Of a DNA stretch of 64,000 bases, positions 53,041 to 63,060 are shown in pieces (the stretch's first letter is position 1; every line of letters begins with the position of its first letter). Under the pieces are notes generated by a model, which saw nothing but the letters and a program-made list of their open reading frames with translations, was not told the DNA's origin and ran no database searches. The DNA is from Nocardioides ungokensis (lineage in GTDB: Bacteria > Actinomycetota > Actinomycetes > Propionibacteriales > Nocardioidaceae), in NCBI RefSeq assembly GCF_013466985.1, contig NZ_CP059164.1:1931001-1995000 (forward strand). The letters are read 5' to 3'. Position numbers and translations under genes: made by a program.

Positions 53041-53798
53041 GTGGCCTTCGACGTCTCCGCCGAGGCGTACGCCCGGTTCATGGGTCGGTACGCCGACCCG
53101 CTCGCACCGCAGTTCGCCGACCTGGCCGGTGTCCGGTCCGGTCAACGCGCGCTGGACGTCGGGTGCGGGCCCGGAGCGCTGACCGTCGTGCTCGTCGAGC
53201 GGCTCGGCGTCGAGGGCGTCGCAGCCATCGACCCGTCGCCGCCCTTCGTGGCGGCGTTGCGGGAGCGGCTGCCCGGCGTCGACGTGCAGCAGGGAACGGC
53301 CGAGCGGCTTCCCCACGACGACGACTCGTTCGACGTCACGCTGGCCCAGCTGGTCGTGCAGTTCATGAGCGACCCGGTCGCAGGCCTGCGCGAGATGGCG
53401 CGCGTGACGCGGCCCGGGGGAGTGGTGGGCGCGTGCGTCTGGGACCACGGGAGCGGCCGTGGCCCGTTGTCGCCGTTCTGGAACGTCGTCCACGAGCTTC
53501 GTCCCGACGCCCACGGGAGGCCGGTGGCGCCGGCGTGCAGGCGGGGCACCTCGCCGAGCTCGCGGCGGATGCAGGCGTGCGGGACGTCGAGCCGGAGGAG
53601 TTGACCGTGCGGGTGCCCTACCGCGACTTCGACGACTGGTGGACGCCGTACACGACGGGCGTCGGACCGGCCGGTGACTGGGTGGCCGGCCTCGACCCGG
53701 GGGAGCGCGAGCAGGTGCGCGCCGCCTGCGCCGCGCACCTGCCCGACGGCCCGTTCGAGATCTCCGCGACGGCCTGGGCGGTGACTGGCCGGGCCTGA
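53041..53798 (+). pseudogene. Class I SAM-dependent methyltransferase (frameshift near 53530)
   Basis: GTG 53041 starts AFDVSAEAYARFMGRYADPLAP; the SAM motif is ALDVGCGPGALTVVLVERLG, followed by AERLPHDDDSFDVTLAQLVVQF and MARVTRPGGVVGACVWD. At about 53530 the frame shifts (CCGGTGGCGCCGG region) and the rest, HLAELAADAGVRDVEPEELTVRVPYRDFDDWWTPYTTGVG, runs to 53798. One indel explains it. Substrate unknown. Confidence 0.82.
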
Positions 53799-53838
53799 CG
53801 CCGAGGTCTGACACCGGCCGCGTGGGAAACTGCATCTC

Positions 53839-55893
53839 GTGGACTTCTACTCGGCCTACGCCCACGGCTTCGCGCGCGTCGCTGCCTGCACCATGCCGGT
53901 AGCGATCGCGGACCCGGCGGCGAACGCGCGCACGGTGCTCGAGCAGGCTCGCGCCTGTCACGACGACGGCGTGGCGGTGGCGATCTTCCCCGAGCTGACC
54001 CTCGCGGGCTACTCGATCGAGGACCTGCACCTGCAGGACGTCCTGCTGAGCGCCGTGGAGGCCGCGATCGACGAGATCGTGGAGGCCTCCACCGGCCTGC
54101 GGCCCGTCCTCGTCGTGGGGGCACCGCTGGTGCACGGCACCCGCGTCCTGAACTGTGCTGTCGTCATCCACCGGGGGCGCGTCCTCGGGGTGTCGCCGAA
54201 GTCCTACCTGCCGACCTACCGGGAGTTCTACGAGCGCCGCTGGTTCGCACCCGGCGACGACCGCCGTGGCTCGACGATCCGGATCGGCGGGGTCGAGGTG
54301 CCGCTCGGACCCGACCTGCTGTTCTCGGCGACCGACGTGCCCGGGCTGACCCTGCACGTCGAGGTCTGCGAGGACATGTGGGTGCCGATCCCGCCCAGCT
54401 CCGAGGCGACCCTGGCCGGCGCCACCGTGCTGGCCAACATCTCCGGCAGCCCGATCACGGTCGCCCGGGCGGAGGACCGGAGGCTGCTGGTGCGCAGCGC
54501 CAGCGCCCGCTGCAGCGCGGCGTACCTGTTCGCGGCCGGTGGCCAGGGCGAGTCCACCACCGACCTCAGCTGGGACGGCCAGACCCTCGTCTACGAGTGC
54601 GGGGAGCTGCTCGCCGAGTGTGAGCGCTTCCCCGACGGGCCGCGGCGCGCGGTCGCCGACGTCGACCTCGACCGCGTCCGGCAGGAGCGGCTGCGCCAGG
54701 GCACCTTTGACGACAACCGCCGGACCCACGACGAGCGGGTGGGGGACTTCCGCACCGTCGCCTTCGAGCTGAGTCCGCCCACCGGAGACATCGGGCTGCG
54801 CCGCAAGGTCGACCGCTTCCCGTTCGTCCCCGACGACGCCGAGCGGCTGGCCCTCGACTGCTACGAGGCCTACAACATCCAGGTCTCCGGCCTCGAGCAC
54901 CGCCTCGCCGCCATCGGCGGCGACACCTGGCAGCCCAAGGTGGTCATCGGGATCAGCGGCGGCCTCGACTCCACCCACGCGCTGATCGTGGCGGCGAAGG
55001 CCATGGACCGCCTGGACCGGCCCCGCGCCGACATCCTCGGCTTCACCATGCCCGGCTTCGCCACCGGCGAGACCACGAAGTCCTACGCCTACCGGCTGGC
55101 CAAGTCGCTCGGCATCACCTTCGAGGAGCTCGACATCACCGGCGCGGCCGAGCAGATGCTCAAGGACCTCGACCACCCCTACAGCCACGGCGAGGAGCTC
55201 TACGACGTCACGTTCGAGAACGTGCAGGCGGGCCTGCGCACCGACTACCTCTTCCGGCTCGCCAACCATCGCGGCGGGATCGTGCTGGGCACGGGTGACC
55301 TCTCCGAGCTCGCGCTCGGGTGGTGCACCTACGGCGTGGGCGACCAGATGTCCCACTACAACGTCAACGCCGGCGTGCCCAAGACCCTGATCCAGCACCT
55401 GATCCGCTGGGTCGCGGAGAGCGGGCAGTTCGGCGACGAGACCAACGACGTGCTGGAGGAGATCGTCGAGCAGGAGATCACCCCCGAGCTCGTCCCGCAG
55501 AAGGGGAGCGACAAGCCGCAGGCGACCGAGGAGTCGGTCGGGCCCTACGCGCTGCAGGACCTGACGCTCTTCTACGTCCTGCGACACGGCTACCGCCCCA
55601 GCCGGATCGCCTTCCTGGCGTGGCACGCGTGGCACGACGCCGACGCGGGGGAGTGGCCGCCGCACCTGCCCGAGCACCGGCGCATCGCCTACGACCTGGC
55701 GACGATCCGCCGGTGGATGGTCGTCTTCGTGAACCGCTTCTTCGCCAGCCAGTTCAAGCGGTCGGCGCTGCCGAACGGCCCGAAGGTGAGCGCCGGGGGC
55801 ACCATGTCGCCGCGCGGGGACTGGCGGATGCCGTCGGACGCGAGCGCCGCCGCCTGGCTGGCCGAGCTCGAGGCGAACGTCCCGCAGAACTGA
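53839..55893 (+). CDS. nadE: Glutamine-dependent NAD+ synthetase
   Basis: 684 residues from GTG 53839. The N-terminal glutaminase (nitrilase fold) has Glu52 ([10 protein letters not shown]), Lys121 ([15 protein letters not shown]) and Cys177 ([10 protein letters not shown]), matching Mycobacterium NadE positions within one residue. The C-terminal synthetase has the P-loop [15 protein letters not shown] (about 368-382), then TMPGFATG and [28 protein letters not shown]. It amidates deamido-NAD using glutamine ammonia channelled between domains. It is full length and undamaged. Confidence 0.96.
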   Translation: MDFYSAYAHGFARVAACTMPVAIADPAANARTVLEQARACHDDGVAVAIFPELTLAGYSIEDLHLQDVLLSAVEAAIDEIVEASTGLRPVLVVGAPLVHGTRVLNCAVVIHRGRVLGVSPKSYLPTYREFYERRWFAPGDDRRGSTIRIGGVEVPLGPDLLFSATDVPGLTLHVEVCEDMWVPIPPSSEATLAGATVLANISGSPITVARAEDRRLLVRSASARCSAAYLFAAGGQGESTTDLSWDGQTLVYECGELLAECERFPDGPRRAVADVDLDRVRQERLRQGTFDDNRRTHDERVGDFRTVAFELSPPTGDIGLRRKVDRFPFVPDDAERLALDCYEAYNIQVSGLEHRLAAIGGDTWQPKVVIGISGGLDSTHALIVAAKAMDRLDRPRADILGFTMPGFATGETTKSYAYRLAKSLGITFEELDITGAAEQMLKDLDHPYSHGEELYDVTFENVQAGLRTDYLFRLANHRGGIVLGTGDLSELALGWCTYGVGDQMSHYNVNAGVPKTLIQHLIRWVAESGQFGDETNDVLEEIVEQEITPELVPQKGSDKPQATEESVGPYALQDLTLFYVLRHGYRPSRIAFLAWHAWHDADAGEWPPHLPEHRRIAYDLATIRRWMVVFVNRFFASQFKRSALPNGPKVSAGGTMSPRGDWRMPSDASAAAWLAELEANVPQN

Positions 55894-55989
55894 TCACAAC
55901 AAAACGTCCGCCTGCTGCATCTACCTCTGCGGAAGGGCACTGGCGCTCATCGGGAGCACCGGGCCACCACGCACGAGGAGATCGAAGAG

Positions 55990-56616
55990 ATGACGCGGAT
56001 CAGCCCGGTACGACGCGCCGCCCTGCTGGTGACCACCCTGGTGGCCGGACTCGGCGGAGTCGTCACGACCGCCGGCTCGGGGTCGGCGGCAGCGCCGACC
56101 AGCCAGCAGGTCCAGGCAGCGCCCAGGACGAGCCTGACCCTGGTGGTCCGTGACTGTGACCGGTGCACCGTCCAGCTCGTGCACGCGATCAACGGTGAGG
56201 ACCACGTGTGGACCTCGCACGTCCGGCGCGTCGGCTCGGACCACCAGATCGCCTTCGACCTGCGCACCGCCCTGACCCACGGGTTGTCGTTCGTGGTGGA
56301 GGCTCCCTGGGCCGGCAACACGGGCGCGGTGCCCAACATGGTCACCCGGTACGCCGGCCACAAGGTCGGGACCGTGATCGACCGGTCCGACGCCCGGAAC
56401 GCCAAGCGGGCCGCGGGCTGCTGGGCGGGCACCGGCGCCGACACCGCCCGGCTGACGTTCCAGATCGACCGGGTCAGCGCGCGCACCCCCGACGGTCACC
56501 GGACGAAGACGCCGCTGGCCTACAGCAGCCGCACGCTGCCGAGCTGGCAGCCGTACGTCCGCGCCCACAAGGGCACCATCGGCAACCAGGACGCCTTCTA
56601 CTGCACCCGTCCGTGA
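55990..56616 (+). CDS. Secreted Cys-containing protein, paralogue 1
   Basis: 208 residues from ATG 55990 with GAGGAG upstream. Signal peptide to about residue 35. The mature domain has VVRDCDRCTVQLVHAINGEDHVWTS (CxxC), PWAGNTGAVPNMVTRY, RAAGCWAG and a final FYCTRP: four Cys in all. I know no family for it. The next gene is a clear paralogue in tandem, about 35-40% identical by eye, with the same four Cys, so this is a local duplication. Probably an extracellular disulfide-stabilised ligand-binding or cell-surface protein. Confidence 0.75.
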   Translation: MTRISPVRRAALLVTTLVAGLGGVVTTAGSGSAAAPTSQQVQAAPRTSLTLVVRDCDRCTVQLVHAINGEDHVWTSHVRRVGSDHQIAFDLRTALTHGLSFVVEAPWAGNTGAVPNMVTRYAGHKVGTVIDRSDARNAKRAAGCWAGTGADTARLTFQIDRVSARTPDGHRTKTPLAYSSRTLPSWQPYVRAHKGTIGNQDAFYCTRP

Positions 56617-56625
56617 ACGAGGTCC

Positions 56626-56652
56626 GCCGGCCGGCAACAAAGCCCGGCCGGC
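56626..56652 (+). terminator. Hairpin terminator between the two secreted paralogues
   Basis: GCCGGCCGG-(9 nt)-CCGGCCGGC: a perfect 9-bp stem right after the first paralogue, so the two genes are probably transcribed separately. Confidence 0.65.
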
Positions 56653-56728
56653 GTGCATCTCCCACCCGCACGACACGGTGACCGCTGCTCATCGGGGGCA
56701 GCGGACCGGAGAAACTGAGGAGAACGAC

Positions 56729-57379
56729 ATGAAGTCCATCGGCCCGGTTCGACGTGGAGCCCTGGCGATGACCGGACTGGCAGCGGGGCTGCTGGCCACC
56801 CTCGCCGGCGCGGCGACCACCGGCGCGGCCGCCCAGCCCGCCCAGCCCGTGCCGCAGGCGACCACCCCGGCCGCGGCGCCGGCGGGACAGCGCACCGCGC
56901 TCGCCTTCCTCGTGGACGGCTGCAACCGCTGCCACGTCCGGCTCTACCAGGCGGTGCGGGGACGCGACCACGTCTGGGAGTCCAAGGTGCACCGGGTCCG
57001 TGACGGCCGGGTCAGCTTCGACATCGCCACCAGGCACACCCATGGCCTGAGCGCGTCGGTCCGGGCACCGTGGGAGGGCAACACCGGTTTCGTCACCCAG
57101 ATCGCGTTCCGCTACGGCCACGAGGCGGTCGGCTCCGAGGTCTCCAACCGCGAGGCGCGGACCAAGCACCGCGCCGCCGGCTGCTGGGCCGGGACGACGG
57201 ACACCGCGGCGCTCCTGCCGCTGGTCGTGCGGAAGGTGACGATCCCCGGCGCGGACGGATCGCCGACGACCGCCGCCCGTGCCTGGATCAGCACCACCGC
57301 CGACTGGTGGCAGCCGATGTTCCGCGCCGACAAGGGCATCCTGGGCGCCCAGGACGTCTTGCCCTGCGAGCGTCCCTGA
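56729..57379 (+). CDS. Secreted Cys-containing protein, paralogue 2
   Basis: 216 residues from ATG 56729, with GAGGAGA upstream. Signal peptide followed by an Ala/Pro/Gln-rich linker, then the same domain as its neighbour: VDGCNRCHVRLYQAVRGRDHVWES, PWEGNTGFVTQIAFRYG, RAAGCWAGT and a final LPCERP. All four Cys align with paralogue 1. The longer linker and a changed charge pattern suggest divergence after duplication. Function unknown. Confidence 0.75.
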   Translation: MKSIGPVRRGALAMTGLAAGLLATLAGAATTGAAAQPAQPVPQATTPAAAPAGQRTALAFLVDGCNRCHVRLYQAVRGRDHVWESKVHRVRDGRVSFDIATRHTHGLSASVRAPWEGNTGFVTQIAFRYGHEAVGSEVSNREARTKHRAAGCWAGTTDTAALLPLVVRKVTIPGADGSPTTAARAWISTTADWWQPMFRADKGILGAQDVLPCERP

Positions 57380-57398
57380 CGCGCAGGTGGCGCCGGCG

Positions 57399-57431
57399 CA
57401 GGGTCTCCGGGTGCTCGACCCGGAGACCCTG
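57399..57431 (+). terminator. Strong hairpin terminator before glnA2
   Basis: CAGGGTCTCCGGGT-GCTCG-ACCCGGAGACCCTG: a perfect 14-bp stem with a 5-base loop, 19 bases after the second paralogue and 38 before glnA2. Confidence 0.85.
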
Positions 57432-57468
57432 ACCGGTGCGGCGGCACCGATGCGCCATAGTTGGCCCC

Positions 57469-58806
57469 ATGGGCAAGCAGGAAGACTTCGTTCTCCGCGC
57501 TCTCGAGGAGCGTGACGTCCGGTTCGTCCGGTTGTGGTTCACCGACGTCCTCGGGTTCCTGAAGTCGGTGGCGGTGGCGCCGGCGGAGCTCGAGGGGGCG
57601 TTCGCCGAGGGCATCGGCTTCGACGGTTCCGCGATCGAGGGCTTCGCCCGGGTCTACGAGGCCGACATGCTCGCCAAGCCCGACCCCTCGACGTTCCAGA
57701 TCCTCCCGTGGCGGGGCGAGGGTCCCTCCACCGCGCGCATGTTCTGCGACATCGTGATGCCGGACGGCTCCCCGTCGTACGCCGACCCGCGTTACGTGCT
57801 CAAGCGGACGCTCGGCAAGGCGGCCGAGCAGGGCTTCACCTTCTACACCCACCCCGAGATCGAGTTCTACCTCTTCAAGGACACCCCGGTCGCGGGCGCC
57901 GACCCGGTGCCGGTGGACCGCAGCGGCTACTTCGACCACACCGCCCAGTCGATGGGCGCGGACTTCCGCCGCGAGGCGATCACGATGCTCGAGTCGATGG
58001 GCATCTCGGTCGAGTTCAGCCACCACGAGGGCGGCCCGGGCCAGCAGGAGATCGACCTGCGGTACGCCGACGCGCTGAGCACCGCCGACAACATCATGAC
58101 CTTCCGCACCGTGATCCGGGAGGTGGCGCTGAGCCAGGACATCTGGGCGACCTTCATGCCCAAGCCGTTCACGACCCACCCCGGCTCGGGCATGCACACC
58201 CACGTGTCGCTCTTCGAGGGCGACCGCAACGCCTTCTTCGAGGCCGGCGCGGAGTACCAGCTGTCCAAGACCGGCCGCCAGTTCATCGCCGGCATCCTGC
58301 GCCACGCCAACGAGATCAGCTGCGTGACCAACCAGTGGGTCAACAGCTACAAGCGGATGATGTTCGGCGGCGAGGCGCCGTCGTACATCTGCTGGGGCCA
58401 CAACAACCGCTCCGCCATGATCCGGGTGCCGATGTACAAGCCCAACAAGGGCCAGTCGACGCGCGTCGAGCTGCGCACCATCGACGCGGCGGCCAACCCC
58501 TACCTCGCCTACGCCGTGGTGCTCGCCGCCGGCATGAAGGGGATCGAGGAGGGCTACGACCTGCCCCGCGAGGCCGAGGACGACGTCTGGTCGCTCTCGG
58601 AGCGGGAGCGCAAGAGCCTCGGCATCGACCCGCTGCCGCGCAGCCTGCACGACGCCATCGGGATCGCGGAGGAGTCCGAGCTGCTGGCCGAGACCCTGGG
58701 CGAGCACGTCTTCGACTTCTTCCTGCGCAACAAGCGGGCGGAGTGGGAGGAGTACCGCGGCCAGGTCTCGGCCTTCGAGCGGGACCGGATGCTCCCCGTC
58801 CTGTGA
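57469..58806 (+). CDS. glnA2: Type I glutamine synthetase, GlnA2-like
   Basis: 445 residues from ATG 57469. Signatures: FDGSAIEGFARVYEADM, the first metal/ATP block EIEFYLFK, HHEGGPGQQEIDLRY, KPFTTHPGSGMHTHVSLFEG, NSYKRMMFGGEAPSYICWGHNNRSAMIR (glutamate/ATP), and the tail GEHVFDFFLRNKRAEWEEYRGQV. At the adenylylation-loop position it has GYDLPREAEDDVW rather than the NLYDLPPEE form, as in actinobacterial GlnA2. It precedes glnE in one probable operon, as in Mycobacterium. Confidence 0.93.
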   Translation: MGKQEDFVLRALEERDVRFVRLWFTDVLGFLKSVAVAPAELEGAFAEGIGFDGSAIEGFARVYEADMLAKPDPSTFQILPWRGEGPSTARMFCDIVMPDGSPSYADPRYVLKRTLGKAAEQGFTFYTHPEIEFYLFKDTPVAGADPVPVDRSGYFDHTAQSMGADFRREAITMLESMGISVEFSHHEGGPGQQEIDLRYADALSTADNIMTFRTVIREVALSQDIWATFMPKPFTTHPGSGMHTHVSLFEGDRNAFFEAGAEYQLSKTGRQFIAGILRHANEISCVTNQWVNSYKRMMFGGEAPSYICWGHNNRSAMIRVPMYKPNKGQSTRVELRTIDAAANPYLAYAVVLAAGMKGIEEGYDLPREAEDDVWSLSERERKSLGIDPLPRSLHDAIGIAEESELLAETLGEHVFDFFLRNKRAEWEEYRGQVSAFERDRMLPVL

Positions 58807-59171
58807 CAGGTGCCGTGACTCCGCCCTACGAGCCGGCGCGGGCGCGCCAGCTGCGGATCCTGTTGTGGGTGGTGATCGCGGCCGCGGCGGTCCTGGCCGT
58901 CGTCGCTGCCGGGTACCTGCTCGCCGGGGCGGCGCCCGGGCTGGTCCTCCTGGTCCTGGTCGTGCCCGCCGTGCTCATGCTCGTGCTCGGCCGGACGTCG
59001 CTCCAGCTGCTCGGCCGGGGCGAGCCGGGCGCGAAGTCCTGGATCGTCGCCACCGCAGTCACGACCATGCTGGTGGCGCTGCTGCTGAGCCGCACCGGTC
59101 CCGGGGGGTTCCTCGGGCTGCTCGGCGTGCTGCTGATGCTGGTGGCCCTGCTGCCGGCGAGGGACGGATAG
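58803..59171 (+). CDS. Small membrane protein between glnA2 and the amidotransferase
   Basis: 122 residues from GTG 58803, overlapping the glnA2 stop (GTGA); GTG 58815 is an alternative. Three or four helices (WVVIAAAAVLAVVAAGYLL, GLVLLVLVVPAVLMLVLG, LGLLGVLLMLVALLPAR). No known domain. Its translational coupling to glnA2 and position before glnE suggest a nitrogen-related or merely co-expressed membrane protein. Confidence 0.65.
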   Translation: MTGAVTPPYEPARARQLRILLWVVIAAAAVLAVVAAGYLLAGAAPGLVLLVLVVPAVLMLVLGRTSLQLLGRGEPGAKSWIVATAVTTMLVALLLSRTGPGGFLGLLGVLLMLVALLPARDG

Positions 59172-59180
59172 GTTGCCAGC

Positions 59181-59912
59181 GTGAGCGAAGCGACCGTGCT
59201 CGTCATCGAGCACGAGGACAAGTGCCCCCCTGCCCTGGTCGGTGACTGGCTGGCCGAGGCCGGCTGCGCCCTCGAGGTGTGCCGACCCTGGGCCGGCGAC
59301 GACGTGCCCGCGCTCGCGGCGTACGACGGCTTCCTGGTGCTCGGCGGGCCGATGGGGGCCGACGACGACGCGAAGCACGCCTGGCTCACCCCGGTGAAGG
59401 AGCGTGTCCGTGACGCAGTGTCGACCGGGCTGCCCACCCTGGGCATCTGCCTGGGCCACCAGCTGATCGCCGTCGCCCTGGGCGGGACCGTGGGCCGCAA
59501 CCCGAGGGGACAGCAGCTCGGCCTGCTCGAGGTGGCGTGGACCGATGCCGCCCTCGACGACGAGCTGGTCGGGCCGCTGGCCAGTCCCCGCCGAGGTGTG
59601 CAGTGGAACGACGACGTGGTCACCCGGCTGCCCGACGGCGCGACGCTGCTGGCCGCGACCGGCGCCGGAGAGGTGCAGGCGGCCCGCTTCGCGCCGACCG
59701 TGTGGGGAGTGCAGCTGCACCCCGAGGTCGACGTCGAGGTGCTGCGCCCGTGGGCGGAGTCCGACCGCGGGTCGCACGAGGCGCGGGGGATCGACCAGGA
59801 CGCGCTGCTCGGTGACATCGCCGGTGCCCGGGCCGAGCTCGACGATGCCTGGCGGCCGCTCGCGGCCGGCTTCGCGGCCCTCGTGCGTCGACGCCACGGG
59901 CGCCGCGGATGA
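59181..59912 (+). CDS. Class I glutamine amidotransferase
   Basis: 243 residues from GTG 59181. Triad Cys in LGICLGHQLIAVALGG, and His-Glu in GVQLHPEVDVEVL; LVLGGPMGADDD is the oxyanion loop. The length and the AKHAWLTPVKE segment fit GuaA-like standalone amidotransferases (PuuD/YfeJ type) of unknown acceptor. It lies between glnA2 and glnE, so it is probably co-expressed with nitrogen genes. Confidence 0.88.
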   Translation: MSEATVLVIEHEDKCPPALVGDWLAEAGCALEVCRPWAGDDVPALAAYDGFLVLGGPMGADDDAKHAWLTPVKERVRDAVSTGLPTLGICLGHQLIAVALGGTVGRNPRGQQLGLLEVAWTDAALDDELVGPLASPRRGVQWNDDVVTRLPDGATLLAATGAGEVQAARFAPTVWGVQLHPEVDVEVLRPWAESDRGSHEARGIDQDALLGDIAGARAELDDAWRPLAAGFAALVRRRHGRRG

Positions 59913-59925
59913 GCGCGGACCGCTC

Positions 59926-62916
59926 GTGAGCAGGCCGGCCACCACCAAGGGGACCCTGCTGCGCCTCGGGTTCCACGACCCGGACGCGTCCCTGGCCGCG
60001 CTGTCCCGCCTCGACACCGCCGCCGACCCGTTGCTGGCCCTGCTCGCCCGCAGTGCCGACCCCGACCTGGCCGTCGCGTCGCTGGTGCGCCTGCTGGAGG
60101 TGGTCGAGGACCCCGCCGAGCTGCTGGAGGAGATCGTCGACGACGAGGGCACCGCGATGCGGCTGCTCTGCGTCCTCGGCGCCAGCCAGGCCCTCGCCGA
60201 CCACCTGGTCCGGCACCCCGAGCACTGGCGCGAGCTCACCGACCCGTTGATGGGCTCGACGCGGCCGGCGGCGTACGCCCTGCGGGCCGACCTGCTGCGA
60301 GCGGTGGGCGCCGACCCGGAGGCGGACGAGCCCACCGCGACGATCCCCGACGACGAGGCGGTGGACGCGCTCCGGGTGGAGTACCGCCGCGCCCTGCTGC
60401 GGCTGGCGGCCCGCGACCTCGCCCACGACCTCGGGCTCGACGACGCCGCTGCGGAGCTATCCGACCTGGCCGCCGGCACGCTCGAGGCCGCGCTCGCCGT
60501 GGCCCGCCAACGTGTCGGCCCCGACTCGGGCCTGGCCCGGCTCGCGGTCGTGGCGATGGGCAAGTGCGGGGGCCACGAGCTGAACTACGTCTCCGACGTC
60601 GACGTGATCTTCGTGTTCGAGCCCACGGACGGTGGCGGCGACGCCGAGCCCGACCTGGGCGCGGCCACCCGCGTCGCCACCCAGCTGGCCAGCCACCTGA
60701 TCCGGGTGTGCTCCGACCACACCTCCGAGGGCACCATCTGGCCGGTCGACGCCGCGCTGCGCCCCGAGGGGAAGTCCGGTCCGCTGGTGCGGACGCTGGC
60801 CAGCCACCGCGGCTACTACGAGCGCTGGGCCAAGACCTGGGAGTTCCAGGCCCTGCTCAAGGCGCGGCCCGTGGCCGGCGACCTCGCCCTGGGGCACGAG
60901 TACCTCGACACCGTCTCGCCCATGGTGTGGACGGCCGCCGAACGTGAGGGCTTCGTCGCCGACACCCAGGCCATGCGCCGCCGCGTCATCGACCAGATCC
61001 CACCGCGCGAGGCCGAGCGGCAGCTCAAGCTCGGCTCGGGCGGGCTGCGCGACGTCGAGTTCGCCGTCCAGCTGCTGCAGCTGGTCCACGGTCGGGCCGA
61101 TCGGCAGATCCGTCCGCCGGCGACGCTCAGTGCCCTGGCCGAGCTCACGCGCGGCGGCTACGTCGGTCGCGAGGACGGCGAGGCGCTGCACGACGCGTAC
61201 TGCTTCCTGCGCACGCTCGAGCACCGGATCCAGCTCTTCCAGCTGCGGCGCACGCACGTCGTGCCCGCCGACGAGGAGTCGCTGCGCCGGCTCGGGCGCA
61301 GTATGGGGCTGTTCAAGGACCCGGTCGGGTCGCTGGACAAGGCCTGGCAGCACCACCGCCTCGAGGTGCGCCGGCTCCACGAGAAGCTCTTCTACCGGCC
61401 GCTGCTCGCGGCGGTCGCCAAGCTCCCCGGCACCGAGGCCCGCCTGTCCCTGGAGGCCGCCGGCGAGCGCCTGGCGGCCCTGGGCTACCTCGACCCCAAG
61501 GCGGCACTGCGCCACCTCGAGGCCCTGACCACCGGTGTCTCGCGGACCGCGAACATCCAGCGCACGCTCCTGCCGGCGATGCTCGAGTGGTTCGCGGACG
61601 CGCCCGACCCCGACGCCGGCCTCTTCGGCTTCCGTCGGATCAGCGAGTCGCTCGGCGAGAGCCCGTGGTACCTCAAGACCCTGCGGGACGAGGGGCAGGT
61701 CGCCGAGCGGCTGGCCCGGCTGCTCGCCACGTCGCGCTACGCCACCAGCCTGCTCGAGCGCGAGCCGCAGGGCGTGCGGATGCTGGGGGAGGACCTGGTG
61801 CCGCTCTCGGCCGAGGCGCTGACCGAGGAGATGCTCGCCTCGTCGCGCCGGCAGGTCGATCCCGAGAAGGCGGTGCGGGCCGTCCGGGCCATCCGCCGCC
61901 GCGAGCTCTTCCGGATCGCCGCGGGCGACCTGCTGGGGCTGATCGACGTGGCGGACGTGGGTGCGGGGCTCTCCCGGCTGACCGACGCCACCCTGGAGGC
62001 GACCCTGGGTGTCGCCGGCCGCTCGGTGCGCGAGCAGCGTGGCTTCGAGGACGCCCCGACGCGGATGGCTGTCGTGGCGATGGGGCGCTACGGCGGCTTC
62101 GAGCTGTCCTACGGCAGCGACGCCGACGTGCTGTTCGTCCACGACCCGGAGCCGGGCGCCGACCCGCAGGCGGCGTCGTCGTACGCCACCGCCGTGGCCA
62201 ACGAGCTGCGCCGGCTGCTCTCGCTGCCGGGCGCCGACCCGGCGCTCCAGGTCGACGCCGACCTGCGCCCCGAGGGCAAGCAGGGCGCGCTGGTGCGGAC
62301 CCTCGACGCGTACGCCGCCTACTACGCCAAGTGGTCCAAGGTCTGGGAGTCGCAGGCGCTGCTCCGTGCCGACGCCGTGGTCGGGGACCTCGAGCTGCGC
62401 CGACGGTTCGAGACGCTGATCGACCCGCTGCGCTTCCCCGAGGAGGGGATCTCCCCCGACGACGTGCTCGAGGTGCGCCGGATCAAGGCGCGGGTCGACC
62501 AGGAACGGCTGCCTCGCGGCGCCGACCCCCAGACCCACCTCAAGCTCGGGCGCGGCGGGCTCGCCGACATCGAGTGGACCGTCCAGCTCCTGCAGATGCG
62601 GTACGCCGGGCACGTCCCGGGCCTGCGCACCTCACGGACCCTCGAGGCCCTCGACGCGGCACGGGCCGCCGGGCTGGTCGAGGAGGACGACGCCGTAGAG
62701 CTGGCCCACGCCTGGCGCACGGTGAGCCGGATCCGGAACGCGGTCACGCTGGTGCGCGGCAAGCCCGGCGACCAGCTCCCGCGCGACCCTCGGGAGAAGG
62801 CCGCCGTCGCGACCATCCTCGGCTACCCGCCCGGCGCCTCCGACACGATGGTCAACGACTACCTGCGGATCACCCGGCACGCCCGCGCCGTCGTCGACAA
62901 GGTCTTCTGGGAGTAG
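59926..62916 (+). CDS. glnE: Bifunctional glutamine-synthetase adenylyltransferase/deadenylyltransferase
   Basis: 996 residues from GTG 59926. Two nucleotidyltransferase domains are seen: GKCGGHELNYVSDVDVIFVFE (near residue 211) and GRYGGFELSYGSDADVLFVHD (near 720), each with the GxGxxxGxELxxxSDxD pattern, plus the PII-interaction helices LKLGSGGLRDVEFAVQLLQL and LKLGRGGLADIEWTVQLLQM. It attaches and removes AMP on glutamine synthetase in response to PII/glutamine. Full length and undamaged. Confidence 0.95.
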   Translation: MSRPATTKGTLLRLGFHDPDASLAALSRLDTAADPLLALLARSADPDLAVASLVRLLEVVEDPAELLEEIVDDEGTAMRLLCVLGASQALADHLVRHPEHWRELTDPLMGSTRPAAYALRADLLRAVGADPEADEPTATIPDDEAVDALRVEYRRALLRLAARDLAHDLGLDDAAAELSDLAAGTLEAALAVARQRVGPDSGLARLAVVAMGKCGGHELNYVSDVDVIFVFEPTDGGGDAEPDLGAATRVATQLASHLIRVCSDHTSEGTIWPVDAALRPEGKSGPLVRTLASHRGYYERWAKTWEFQALLKARPVAGDLALGHEYLDTVSPMVWTAAEREGFVADTQAMRRRVIDQIPPREAERQLKLGSGGLRDVEFAVQLLQLVHGRADRQIRPPATLSALAELTRGGYVGREDGEALHDAYCFLRTLEHRIQLFQLRRTHVVPADEESLRRLGRSMGLFKDPVGSLDKAWQHHRLEVRRLHEKLFYRPLLAAVAKLPGTEARLSLEAAGERLAALGYLDPKAALRHLEALTTGVSRTANIQRTLLPAMLEWFADAPDPDAGLFGFRRISESLGESPWYLKTLRDEGQVAERLARLLATSRYATSLLEREPQGVRMLGEDLVPLSAEALTEEMLASSRRQVDPEKAVRAVRAIRRRELFRIAAGDLLGLIDVADVGAGLSRLTDATLEATLGVAGRSVREQRGFEDAPTRMAVVAMGRYGGFELSYGSDADVLFVHDPEPGADPQAASSYATAVANELRRLLSLPGADPALQVDADLRPEGKQGALVRTLDAYAAYYAKWSKVWESQALLRADAVVGDLELRRRFETLIDPLRFPEEGISPDDVLEVRRIKARVDQERLPRGADPQTHLKLGRGGLADIEWTVQLLQMRYAGHVPGLRTSRTLEALDAARAAGLVEEDDAVELAHAWRTVSRIRNAVTLVRGKPGDQLPRDPREKAAVATILGYPPGASDTMVNDYLRITRHARAVVDKVFWE

Positions 62917-63060
62917 CCCAGCCGGGCCGAACCGGGCCGAGCCGGCGTCGGTGGCGGGCTGTGACGCAGGTCCGGCCTCGCCGCGGTTTGCCGTGGGCAG
63001 GAACGGGAACCGTTGCTGGACCGGGCTTTCTCGCGGCAACGATCTCTGACGGGCGGCACC

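Noticed and set aside
62985..63010. Stress-sigma promoter (GGTTTG ... GGGAAC) shared by the two CPFG-domain genes
   Set aside because: Similar words occur upstream of 8451, but the spacing differs and the -10 lacks the usual GGGTA core, so the match is too weak to report as a site.
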